A DNA stretch of 64,000 nt from UBA6022 sp036382575 (GTDB taxonomy: Bacteria; Patescibacteriota; Saccharimonadia; Saccharimonadales; Saccharimonadaceae). The notes beneath the pieces are model-generated. The model was not told where the DNA came from. It made no database searches and worked only from the letters and a program-made list of their open reading frames with translations. Of the stretch, positions 56,461 to 64,000 are shown piece after piece. The translations under genes and the position numbers were made by a program. The stretch lies in the NCBI GenBank assembly GCA_036382575.1, contig DASVHL010000073.1, forward strand, positions 1 through 64,000, read 5' to 3'. Numbering within the stretch: the stretch's first letter is position 1; every line of letters starts with the position of its first letter.

Positions 56461-57977
56461 GTGCTTTGTCTATATTGCAGTGCTTCACTAACGTGGCCAG
56501 TCGTGATATCGCTGCTCCCGTCTAAGTCTGCGATAGTGCGGGCAACGCGGATAATTTTAAAATAGCTGCGGGCACTGAGGTTTAGCCGATCGGTCGCCGC
56601 ACCAAGTAATTGTCTGACGTCAGCTGAAAGCGTTAGATCATTTTTAATTTCGCGACTTGAAAGATTACTGTTGTTTTTGCCACTACTTTTATATCTATTA
56701 GACTGCGCATCAGAGGCTATTTTGATTATGTTTAGTGCATTACTTTGTTGTGAAGATTGCATCGATTGATGATCGAGTAACGTGTCATTTGGCACGCGTG
56801 AGACGGTAACAATGAGATCAATGCGATCGAGGAAAGGGCCGGACAGACGTCGCTGATAGGACAGGATTTGTGTGCTGGTGCAGCTGCACTCACGCGTAGT
56901 ATCGCCATAGAACCCGCACGGACATGGGTTCATTGTCGCAACAAGCATAAAATCTGCTGGGTAATTGACGTGCCCGTTGACGCGACTAACGGATACACGA
57001 CGGTCTTCGAGTGGCTGACGAAGTGATTCAAGGACGGCGCGTGGGTACTCGGGGACTTCGTCTAAAAACAACACACCCAGATGGGCAAGGCTAATTTCAC
57101 CCGGTTTTGGGTGGGTGCCACCTCCAATGAGCGCAATCCGACTGGCGGTGTGATGCGGCGATCGAAACGGACGTACTGTAACGACGTCATCAATAGATTC
57201 GCCCGCCAGGCTATGAAGCTTGGTTACGGCAATTTTCTCGTTCGATAATAGGGGTGGGAGAAGACCTGTTAGTGTTCGGGCTAGCATGGTTTTGCCAGTT
57301 CCTGGCGGGCCAGTTAAGAGAATATTATGGTGACCTGCAGCTGCAATGATCAAGGCGCGTTTGGCTTGCTCCTGTCCGTGAACGTCATCAAGCGTTGGGT
57401 GCTCACCCTGGGTTACGGCGGTGATAGTGTCCAGTACGGCGACTGATGGCGAGATGACCACTTCTTGTTTAAGATGAAGGTAAAGGTCTTTTAGGGAGGC
57501 GATACCAATAACGGTAATGCCACTCACAAGGCTGGCCTGCTGAACATTAGCAACAGGCAGATAGATCGTCGAAAGACCGGCTTTTTTAGCTGTTTCGGCC
57601 AAAGTGATCGCACCTTTAATGGGGCGGAGGCTACCGTCCAGTGCGAGTTCACCAGCGAATGCCGCGTTGTTAATTTCCGACTGACGTAGTTGACCTCCGC
57701 TAGCTAGAATGGCTAGGGCAATGGCGAGATCATAGTGGGTGCCATCTTTTGGTAGTTCGGCAGGAGCAAGATTAATAGTGATGCGCCGCGTTGGGTAATC
57801 AAGCAGGGAATTAACAATGGCGCTTTTGACACGCTCTTTGGCTTCGCTAATAGCCTTGTCGGCCATACCAACGATCTGCAGGACTGGCAGACCTTTGGTA
57901 GCATCACTTTCCACCTCTATTAAGTGGCCTTCAAACCCGAGTGGTGCAGCCGACAGTACCTTGGCAACCGTAGTCAT
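56457..57977 (-). CDS. comM: ComM/YifB-type AAA+ protein (Mg-chelatase-like)
   Basis: ComM is a hexameric helicase that drives branch migration during integration of taken-up DNA. The 506-residue protein has an N-terminal Lon-like domain (residues 1-180, VSAIVNSLLDYPTRRITINLAPAELPKDG region), Walker A TGPPGTGKTMLARTL near residue 220, LFLDEVPEYPRAVLESLRQPLE, FMLVATMNPCPCGF and a C-terminal domain. Together with the pilus genes it suggests natural competence. The start at 57977 is by homology. Confidence 0.93.
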   Translation of the reverse strand: MTTVAKVLSAAPLGFEGHLIEVESDATKGLPVLQIVGMADKAISEAKERVKSAIVNSLLDYPTRRITINLAPAELPKDGTHYDLAIALAILASGGQLRQSEINNAAFAGELALDGSLRPIKGAITLAETAKKAGLSTIYLPVANVQQASLVSGITVIGIASLKDLYLHLKQEVVISPSVAVLDTITAVTQGEHPTLDDVHGQEQAKRALIIAAAGHHNILLTGPPGTGKTMLARTLTGLLPPLLSNEKIAVTKLHSLAGESIDDVVTVRPFRSPHHTASRIALIGGGTHPKPGEISLAHLGVLFLDEVPEYPRAVLESLRQPLEDRRVSVSRVNGHVNYPADFMLVATMNPCPCGFYGDTTRECSCTSTQILSYQRRLSGPFLDRIDLIVTVSRVPNDTLLDHQSMQSSQQSNALNIIKIASDAQSNRYKSSGKNNSNLSSREIKNDLTLSADVRQLLGAATDRLNLSARSYFKIIRVARTIADLDGSSDITTGHVSEALQYRQST

Positions 57978-58042
57978 AATGCTTGTAGTTAAACACACTG
58001 GTCCTGATCTGTAAATAATGGTATACTAACGGTATTCATGTT

Positions 58043-58439
58043 GGGGCTGAATTTAGCTTTCGACAGAGGGAATTTAACAGATTATTTTGCGAGCCGACCA
58101 TACACGTACGTATATTTTTAATTGCAAACAAACTTGCATCAGCATTTGCTAGCCTAAAGAGTCTTTTCACTCCTAACTACGCATTTGCGCCAATCGTAGC
58201 CTAATACGCTCGATCGTCATTTGTCGACAGGTGACATAGCGACAGGTGGTGTTATATACATGTCACTTACTTTTATGATGCGCAGTGGCGTTATAGAAGA
58301 AAATTTTACCACGTGACCCATCGAATATTTTTGTATATCTTCTAGTTCGAGTGGTCGTAAACAATTAAGATAAACTATGCTTGTAGACGAATAATCCGTT
58401 ACCTTTTGGACCGGGGGGCAGTGCCCCGCAGCTCCACCA
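58043..58439 (+). ncRNA. ssrA: tmRNA
   Basis: tmRNA rescues stalled ribosomes. The tRNA-like ends GGGGCTG (58043-58049) and CAGCTCCACCA (58429-58439) pair, and GGCAGTGCCCC lies in the T-arm position. The tag frame runs from GCA at 58124 to TAA at 58202-58204 and encodes 26 residues, starting ANKLASAFAS and ending NYAFAPIVA. Stems downstream of the tag fit pseudoknots. An extended -10 (TATACT, 58022-58027) precedes it. Confidence 0.93.
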
Positions 58440-58450
58440 ATTTGAATTTA

Positions 58451-58475
58451 AAATACCGCCTGATGGGCGGTATTT
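58451..58475 (+). terminator. Terminator of ssrA
   Basis: AAATACCGCC pairs with GGCGGTATTT (58451-58460 with 58466-58475), followed by T. Confidence 0.88.
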
Positions 58476-58502
58476 TTGTATGACAACGGGGTGATTTAAC
58501 TA

Positions 58503-58600
58503 AAATAAAAACAACCACCTGCGAGTAGTGGTTGTTTTGTGTGGAGTTTTTGAATGCTGTTTATTTTTGGCTTCTGTATAATTTATTTATTCAGGAGCTA
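58503..58600 (-). ncRNA. Candidate small RNA, about 98 bases
   Basis: On the minus strand, TTGACT (58635-58630), 17 bases and TATTAT (58612-58607) form a good promoter. A terminator follows (AAAACAACCAC with GTGGTTGTTTT, 58508-58518 and 58528-58538, then T). No start codon with a usable frame lies between, so the product is probably an untranslated RNA. Family unknown. Confidence 0.5.
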
Positions 58601-58639
58601 CCCCTATAATATGACGTCAAAGCGCTTAAGTCAACACTA

Positions 58640-59690
58640 TTTATCAAAAAAGTTTTATTAATATATATGCCATGTGGATAACCTATATATGGCGTAAAAA
58701 ATGGTGTTCGAAACACTAGCTGTATTAATGATGGCCTGAACACAAATTATCATGCAGGTAACCAACATGTAAGGCGCTGGATTGGGTAGAGAGATGGTGG
58801 GGTAGCGGCATTATTCATGCTAGCAACTGTGCATATGAATAATGCGAGGATTACATGGACAAGTACATTTGCGTGATTGCAGCTAGATTTATGTAGCCGT
58901 CAAAATCTACGGCCTGATAGACCTGGATGGCGGTTGCTAGTGTAATCCAATCATTTTGCTGAGCGCTCATTATTGTAGGCTTGCGTATGGGTGTTGGTGC
59001 AGGTATCAGCTGGTTGGCGCATGGTACGATATGCGATAGCTCAGAGATTTTAATTTATTAGTTTTAGCAGTCTAGCGGTTGCAGTGACAGAGTTGATCTA
59101 AGTATAACTATGCTTTTTATCTGGCTAGTTAAGGCATGCGACCAACTAACTAGATATATACGTTGTTTTTATAACTTTATAATAGTCACAACGATACAAT
59201 TATTTACATCTGTAAATGAATTAAAAATACTGTATTGTTGTAATTATAGCTATATTAATTCATATAATAATGGTTGACCAAATAAGATGCTTGTGCTATT
59301 GTAAACACAAGCTTTTACAAAAACAAACAAAAGCAAAAAACCTTAACAATTCAATCATGTGACCGCACGTTTTGATGGAAACCTGGCGACACCACATACA
59401 AGCTGTATATGTGATTTACTATCATTTACTATGTAAACGCACCTTTTAATTGTATATACAACTGTGATGTTGCCAATGCTCCGTCAATAACATGACGTGT
59501 AACTCGGATACATAAGTACCGATATGCCTAGTTAAACCCTGTTAATCTTTAGCAGCGTAAGTACTAGGTATATCGTGGAAAATGAAACCGAAACAAGACG
59601 TATGCCCCAGATTTTTCTGGAGCGGTCAATTGCCTGTAGCGGCAAGCTGTTCACTGACACACGCACCAAAATATTTATAGGGTGGCCAGT
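58640..59690. other. Gene-free structured region after tmRNA
   Basis: No reading frame of useful length was found on either strand. Perfect or near-perfect inverted repeats are frequent: 58808-58818 with 58835-58845 (11 bp), 58848-58855 with 58941-58948 (8 bp, 85 apart), 58884-58890 with 58903-58909, 59125-59131 with 59147-59153, 59189-59197 with 59232-59240 enclosing 59202-59208/59211-59217, and 59289-59295 with 59306-59312 plus TTTT. It may be a large noncoding RNA, several RNAs, or decayed sequence. A TTATCCACA-like DnaA box lies at 58673-58681. Confidence 0.5.
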
Positions 59691-59752
59691 GCTTGTCTGA
59701 ACGTATAACTTGCTGCTCGGGCTCTCATGAATTGAATGATATACTTATGAAT

Positions 59753-60139
59753 ATGTTGGGAAAAGTGTTGGCTATCAGCGTTACCGTGGCAATCGTATTG
59801 TTAACTGTTTTATTGCAGACAACAACACCGGCCACAATCGGGCCACTCGGAATTCTTGTTATGTTTATATTGATGTATGTGTCAGCAGTCGGATTGCTGA
59901 CTTTTTTATTAGTTTTTATTAATCGATTATTAACGCGCGCGACAGTGTACGTATCAGTTAAGCAGCCAGCACAGCAGTTAACGCTACGAAAAGCCTATTA
60001 CTTTGCATCGGTTATAGGCTTAGCGCCGGTGATGTTTATTGGTATGCAATCTGTGGGCAATGTGAGTATTTACGAGGTACTCCTAGTATTGGTATTTGTG
60101 GTTATTTCTTGTGTCTATATCGCCAAAAGATCTAGCTAA
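59753..60139 (+). CDS. Hypothetical membrane protein, 128 residues
   Basis: Four membrane helices cover most of the protein (about 5-25, 33-55, 80-100 and 105-122). No family is recognised. TATACT (59740-59745) ends 7 bases before the ATG at 59753, so that start fits a leaderless mRNA better than the ATG at 59747. It is the first gene after the gene-free stretch. Confidence 0.65.
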   Translation: MLGKVLAISVTVAIVLLTVLLQTTTPATIGPLGILVMFILMYVSAVGLLTFLLVFINRLLTRATVYVSVKQPAQQLTLRKAYYFASVIGLAPVMFIGMQSVGNVSIYEVLLVLVFVVISCVYIAKRSS

Positions 60140-60183
60140 AACTCTATGTAGTATCTTGTTGTGATTATGCTATAATTACAGAT

Positions 60184-60606
60184 ATGGAACCCAAACTCCC
60201 TGTGTTGAATAATGGACCAGAGCGTATCCCTGCTAATTATGGTCAAGGTTTTGAACAGACGCCTATGCCTTCGAATCCTGAAACGGGCATCGAGACAGGA
60301 GCTGAACGGGTTGAACAACGAAGCGAGGTAGCACCAGCGGCAGTCAATACTATGCCTGTACTGCCAACTATCCAGGTTGTGCCGGCACCAACTGTTGTTT
60401 CTGATAATGCCCCAGTGCCACCAGTGGACGATACTCCAATCGCCGCCAATGACGATGATTTAATTGAAAAAGAGTGGGTTGATAAGGCGAAGAAGATTAT
60501 CATGCAAACAAAGGATGATCCTTATCGCCGCGAACAGGAAGTAGGGAAGTTACAGGCCGACTATTTGCGTAAACGATACGGAAAGGAACTTGGCGCTTCA
60601 GAATAG
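60184..60606 (+). CDS. Proline-rich hypothetical protein beside the conjugation-type ATPase
   Basis: The 140-residue protein has a disordered, Pro/Val/Ala/Glu-rich N-terminal part (residues 1-90) and a charged helical C-terminus (LIEKEWVDKAKKIIMQTKDD then a YRREQEVGKLQADYLRKRYG region). The helical part may bind the ATPase encoded 17 bases downstream. TATAAT (60171-60176) lies 7 bases before the ATG, indicating a leaderless operon start. Function unknown. Confidence 0.7.
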   Translation: MEPKLPVLNNGPERIPANYGQGFEQTPMPSNPETGIETGAERVEQRSEVAPAAVNTMPVLPTIQVVPAPTVVSDNAPVPPVDDTPIAANDDDLIEKEWVDKAKKIIMQTKDDPYRREQEVGKLQADYLRKRYGKELGASE

Positions 60607-60623
60607 CGTGAGTCGTATTTATT

Positions 60624-63449
60624 ATGGCAGGGGTGTTTATTACCGTTTTTATCTTCGTCTTTCTAGGATCGGCTGTTGCGATTCTACTCTTTACGCAGTA
60701 CCGTAAGGCACTACGAGAAGCAAAAAATTATGAGCGTGGCCTCAAGATGATACCGCTGCTTATTCACTTGCCGCCATCGAGCGATGACATCGAAAGCAAT
60801 GGACGTGACGAACGGGACTTGAATGAAGAGATTCTCTCACAGGCCCAGGTAATGTATAACATCATCGCCAGTACTGCAACAAAGGGGTTCAAGAGTAAGA
60901 TCTATGGTCAGCGACATCTTTCGTTTGAAATTGTCGCTAAGGGCGGCTTGGTACATTATTATACGGTTGTACCAGTGGTATTGGTTGACGTCGTGCGCCA
61001 AGCGGTTGCAGCGGCGTATCCGTCAGCACGTCTCGAAGAGGTGACTGAAAACAGTATTTTTAGCCAAGTTGGTAAGATGAGTGGAACGATCGGTGGCGAA
61101 TTTACTCTTAAGAAAGATTTTGTGTATCCGATCGCCACCTATCAAGAGTCTAAGCGAGACGCTTCGAGGGCACTGCTGAATGCACTTTCTGCTGCAGGCC
61201 GTGAGGATGGTGCCGCTATTCAGGTGATGCTTCGACCGGCACGTGAAGGATGGACCAAGAATTCTATCGATGCTGCTGGGCGCATCAAAAAAGACAAGGG
61301 TTCAAAAAAAGCAGGCATTGGCGGCTTGATTGCACCAAAAGATCTTATGGAGGCGTTATGGCGTCCACCTGAATCTGGCGATGCAAAGCCAGAAGATAAA
61401 CAGTTAACGTCACTTGAACAATCGACGGTTGAAGCAATTGAGGAAAAAACGCGCTATCCAGGCTACGAGGTTTTGATTCGAGTTGTTGTATCATCTAACA
61501 CAGCTGGTCATTCACAGATGTTACTTAAGAACATTGTCGCGGCTTTTTCACTGTTTGATTCACCAACGCACAATGGCTTTAAATTTGCAGTGACCAAAAA
61601 TATTGAGGAATTGGTGACTGCTTATATTTTTCGCTTCTTCCCTCAGACTGTTGTACAGAATGTATTGAACAGTGTCGAGCTGGCTACCGTGTTCCATCTT
61701 CCGAATCAAAATAGTATCCCAACCTCACAGGTTGAGCGCCAGATGTCGAAGCAAGTCGATGGCCCAACGCAGGTGATGGACGAAGGTTTCCTGTTAGGCT
61801 ATAACGAATTCCGTGGCGTGAAGAAGCCAATCCGCCTGAGTACAAACGATCGTCGTCGTCACACATACATCATTGGACAAACTGGTACAGGTAAGTCTGT
61901 ACTGCTCGAGAATCTTGCGTACCAGGATATGCTTGATGGTCGTGGTTTTGCGTTTGTTGATCCGCATGGAGATTCAGTTGAAGCATTGCTTGGAAAAGTA
62001 CCAAAGGAGCGTGTCGAGGATATTATTTATTTCAACCCGGGTGACATGACTAATCCGATCGGGCTTAATATGTTTGAGTTTGATCATCCGGATCAAAAAG
62101 ACTTCTTGGTCCAAGAGGCAATCAATATGCTTTATGGCCTATATGACCCTGGACACACTGGTATCGTTGGTCCACGTCTTGAGCATATTTTTCGTAATGC
62201 CGCGTTGCTTTTGATGTCAGATCCAGCCGGCGGCACCTTTATCGATATTCCAAAACTTTTGATTGACGAAGAGTTCATGAAGAGCAAGTTGAAGTATGTG
62301 ACCGATCAGACAGTGCTCGATTTTTGGACAAAAGAATTTCCAAACTCCCAGCGCTCTAATGAATCGGGTGAGGTTATTAGCTGGGTAGTCAGTAAGTTTG
62401 GTCCATTTATCTCAAACGATTCGATGCGCAATATTATTGGCCAGACCAAGAGTGGCTTTAACCTGCGCGATATAATGGATAACAATAAGATCCTGCTCGT
62501 TAACCTTAGTAAGGGTAAGATGGGCGAGCTAAATTCTAAGCTGCTTGGTATTATCTTTGTGATGAAGTTTCAGGCAGCGGCTATGGGTCGTGCTGATACG
62601 CCAGAGAGTGAGCGTGTCGACTTTTCACTCTACGTGGACGAGTTCCAGAACTTCGCGACTGAAAGTTTTGAATCGATTTTGTCTGAGGCTCGTAAGTACC
62701 GCTTGAATCTAATTCTAGGAAACCAGTTTATTACTCAGTTAACTGATAAGATTCGCGAAGCAATCATTGGTAACGTCGGTACGATTATTAGTGGTCGTAT
62801 TGGTGTCACGGACGCGGAACTACTAGAAAAAGCGTTTCGTCCAACATTTGACGAGGATGATCTGACAAAACTCCCTAACTACCATGCCATCACAACTGTT
62901 CAAATCAATGGCGTGCCATCTGCACCGTTTAGTATGTCATTCGTCCCGCCAATGGGTCAGACTAATAGTCAGCTACGCGATGCACTGAAGCGTTTATCGG
63001 CTGCAAAATACGGCAAGCCACGGGCACAGGTTGAGAAGGAAATATTTAGCCGTCTTGGTGCTGCTGAAGCTGAAAAGAAAGCTAAAGTTGAGGCGCTAAA
63101 AAAGGCGCAACAAGAGCGAATGATGGGAGTAAATAAACCTGCTGCTCCAGGCGGTTCGTCATTTCTTGATGAGTGGCTCGCAAAACGCCAGCAGATGAAT
63201 AGCCAGCAGCTAACGGGCCAAGTGTCAGCTGGTCCAGCGCCAGGTATGGCAATCTCATCGCCTCGGCCCATGACAGCTCCTGCAGGGCCTTTTGTGCAAC
63301 CATCACAGCCAAATACTCAACAGTCACCAGTGGCATCACCGAGACCATCTGAGCCACCTATCGTGCCATCTCCGCCACCAGAACATTTACAGGTACGTAG
63401 CCAAGATGCCGCTGATTCTCGTGATGAAGTGATGTTTAAAATTCGATAA
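60624..63449 (+). CDS. Membrane-tethered type IV secretion-like ATPase (VirD4/TraG/DUF87 type)
   Basis: The 941-residue protein has one N-terminal membrane helix (VFITVFIFVFLGSAVAILLF), a domain of about 370 residues without assigned function and a motor: Walker A IIGQTGTGKSVLLENLAYQD near residue 416, FVDPHGDSVEALL, YFNPGD, and Walker B region FSLYVDEFQNFAT. The final 150 residues are Pro/Gln/Ser-rich. It resembles conjugation coupling ATPases that move DNA or protein across membranes. It may be used for DNA uptake or export in this lineage. No relaxase or VirB pore gene lies beside it in the window. Confidence 0.8.
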   Translation: MAGVFITVFIFVFLGSAVAILLFTQYRKALREAKNYERGLKMIPLLIHLPPSSDDIESNGRDERDLNEEILSQAQVMYNIIASTATKGFKSKIYGQRHLSFEIVAKGGLVHYYTVVPVVLVDVVRQAVAAAYPSARLEEVTENSIFSQVGKMSGTIGGEFTLKKDFVYPIATYQESKRDASRALLNALSAAGREDGAAIQVMLRPAREGWTKNSIDAAGRIKKDKGSKKAGIGGLIAPKDLMEALWRPPESGDAKPEDKQLTSLEQSTVEAIEEKTRYPGYEVLIRVVVSSNTAGHSQMLLKNIVAAFSLFDSPTHNGFKFAVTKNIEELVTAYIFRFFPQTVVQNVLNSVELATVFHLPNQNSIPTSQVERQMSKQVDGPTQVMDEGFLLGYNEFRGVKKPIRLSTNDRRRHTYIIGQTGTGKSVLLENLAYQDMLDGRGFAFVDPHGDSVEALLGKVPKERVEDIIYFNPGDMTNPIGLNMFEFDHPDQKDFLVQEAINMLYGLYDPGHTGIVGPRLEHIFRNAALLLMSDPAGGTFIDIPKLLIDEEFMKSKLKYVTDQTVLDFWTKEFPNSQRSNESGEVISWVVSKFGPFISNDSMRNIIGQTKSGFNLRDIMDNNKILLVNLSKGKMGELNSKLLGIIFVMKFQAAAMGRADTPESERVDFSLYVDEFQNFATESFESILSEARKYRLNLILGNQFITQLTDKIREAIIGNVGTIISGRIGVTDAELLEKAFRPTFDEDDLTKLPNYHAITTVQINGVPSAPFSMSFVPPMGQTNSQLRDALKRLSAAKYGKPRAQVEKEIFSRLGAAEAEKKAKVEALKKAQQERMMGVNKPAAPGGSSFLDEWLAKRQQMNSQQLTGQVSAGPAPGMAISSPRPMTAPAGPFVQPSQPNTQQSPVASPRPSEPPIVPSPPPEHLQVRSQDAADSRDEVMFKIR

Positions 63450-63461
63450 AGATAGAGGCAA

Positions 63462-63503
63462 CCTATTTAAAACCGCCATCATTCGATGGCGGTTTTAAAT
63501 AGG
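63462..63503. terminator. Bidirectional terminator
   Basis: A perfect 19-bp stem (63462-63480 with 63485-63503) with an ATTC loop separates two convergent genes. The TTTTAAA content works on either strand. Confidence 0.8.
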
Positions 63504-63515
63504 GGAGAAGCGATA

Positions 63516-64000
63516 TTATCGTTTGCCTGTGATCATGACTTTGAGGTAGTCAAATACAATGCCGCAGATCCATCCGATAATGAATCCAGCAATCGTCTCT
63601 GAACCTGATAGGCGGTAGCCAAAATGCTTTGCGAGAAGGTAGATAGCGAGCGTAAGAACAAACGCGCCAATCGCACCTGCTAGGAGAGCATTTGGTCGAG
63701 CGACGGTTGATTCAAGAGCTTCACTCGTCTTCTCGACAACCTTAGTGTGAATGACTTTACTGAAGGCGCGACTAGGTGTTGATAGTTCACTTTGAACTTG
63801 CTTCATAGTCCGTTGGTAAGTGGCGTCGAGATCCTGTTTACGGATTGCACCGCGTCGCGCTGCAGGTGAGGGTGTTACTGCGGTTTCTTTGCTGAGATGT
63901 TTTTTCTCTACGCTAATAGCTTGCTCGAGTGCATCGCTGCGGGCTTGTTCGTGACTCGCTTCACCTCCGGATAGCTCACCGGCTTTTTCGCGACGCTCTT
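63516..64000 (-). CDS. Hypothetical membrane protein (partial at window edge)
   Basis: The frame stays open from the stop at 63516 to the right edge, so the 5' end is missing and the ATG at 63806 is internal. The visible 161 residues have a hydrophilic, charged first part (REKAGELSGGEASHEQARSD) and two C-terminal membrane helices (AGAIGAFVLTLAIYLLAKHFG, ETIAGFIIGWICGIVFDYL). No family is recognised. Confidence 0.7.
   Translation of the reverse strand, partial: ERREKAGELSGGEASHEQARSDALEQAISVEKKHLSKETAVTPSPAARRGAIRKQDLDATYQRTMKQVQSELSTPSRAFSKVIHTKVVEKTSEALESTVARPNALLAGAIGAFVLTLAIYLLAKHFGYRLSGSETIAGFIIGWICGIVFDYLKVMITGKR

Noticed and set aside
59269..59361. 30-codon frame in the gene-free region with several cysteines
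   Set aside because: It lies in low-complexity AT-rich sequence, has no ribosome site, and TATAAT is only 2 bases before the ATG.
1..64000. CRISPR arrays, insertion sequences and 16S/23S rRNA genes
   Set aside because: No regular repeat-spacer series, no transposase frame and no rRNA signature was seen. The only recombinase looks like a housekeeping Xer protein.

Overview
The window looks like chromosome from a small-genome candidate-phyla-radiation bacterium, most likely Candidatus Saccharibacteria (TM7). This is inference: there is no 16S rRNA gene here. It rests on tightly packed genes, shortened housekeeping proteins (TruB without a PUA domain, ThrRS without TGS), a complete type IV pilus cluster, a large membrane-tethered conjugation-type ATPase, and an almost complete lack of biosynthetic genes. 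UGA works as a stop (the pilM stop overlaps the pilN start as ATGA), which argues against the Gracilibacteria and SR1 code.

Layout. 1-7.1 kb: DNA repair and replication (mutM 3' end, holA), ribosomal proteins S20 and S15, truB, a degenerate DHH-type protein, a PIG-L deacetylase and an ABC-2 exporter. 7.2-20.9 kb: RNA turnover (pnp, rnj), a uracil-DNA glycosylase, a lipid-kinase-like protein, ftsK, the rpsF-ssb-rpsR operon and efp-tlyA. 20.9-28.8 kb: ychF, then an accessory stretch with an ankyrin/methyltransferase pair bracketed by an imperfect direct repeat, a GC-rich LAXTG surface protein and a large secreted protein. 28.8-40.5 kb: type IV pilus genes (pilM, N, O, a small membrane protein, pilB, T, C, pilin, prepilin peptidase and four pseudopilin-like proteins). 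40.5-48.2 kb: a Xer-type recombinase, ndk, four tRNAs (Arg, Asp, Thr, Val), a SurA-like foldase, SOD, a glycosyltransferase, nrdR and a 39-codon gene. 48.2-58 kb: thrS behind a T-box leader, atl, miaA, a metallo-beta-lactamase-fold protein, rpmB, a site-2 protease, a candidate 6S-like RNA, a Nudix-RNase H fusion, rnpB, infC-rpmI-rplT and comM. 58-64 kb: tmRNA, a gene-free structured stretch of about 1.2 kb, then membrane proteins and the conjugation-type ATPase.

Expression. Promoters are easy to see and close to TTGACA-17-TATAAT. A large share of genes have the -10 element only 5-12 bases before the start codon and no Shine-Dalgarno sequence, so leaderless mRNAs should be common. Genes inside operons carry AGGAG-type ribosome sites. 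Intrinsic terminators are strong and often shared by convergent genes.

The most notable items are the threonine T-box riboswitch, the structured gene-free region after tmRNA, a family-4 uracil-DNA glycosylase without iron-sulfur cysteines, the Nudix-RNase H fusion, infC starting at AUC, the LAXTG protein that looks acquired, and several tiny genes and small RNAs with near-consensus promoters and terminators.
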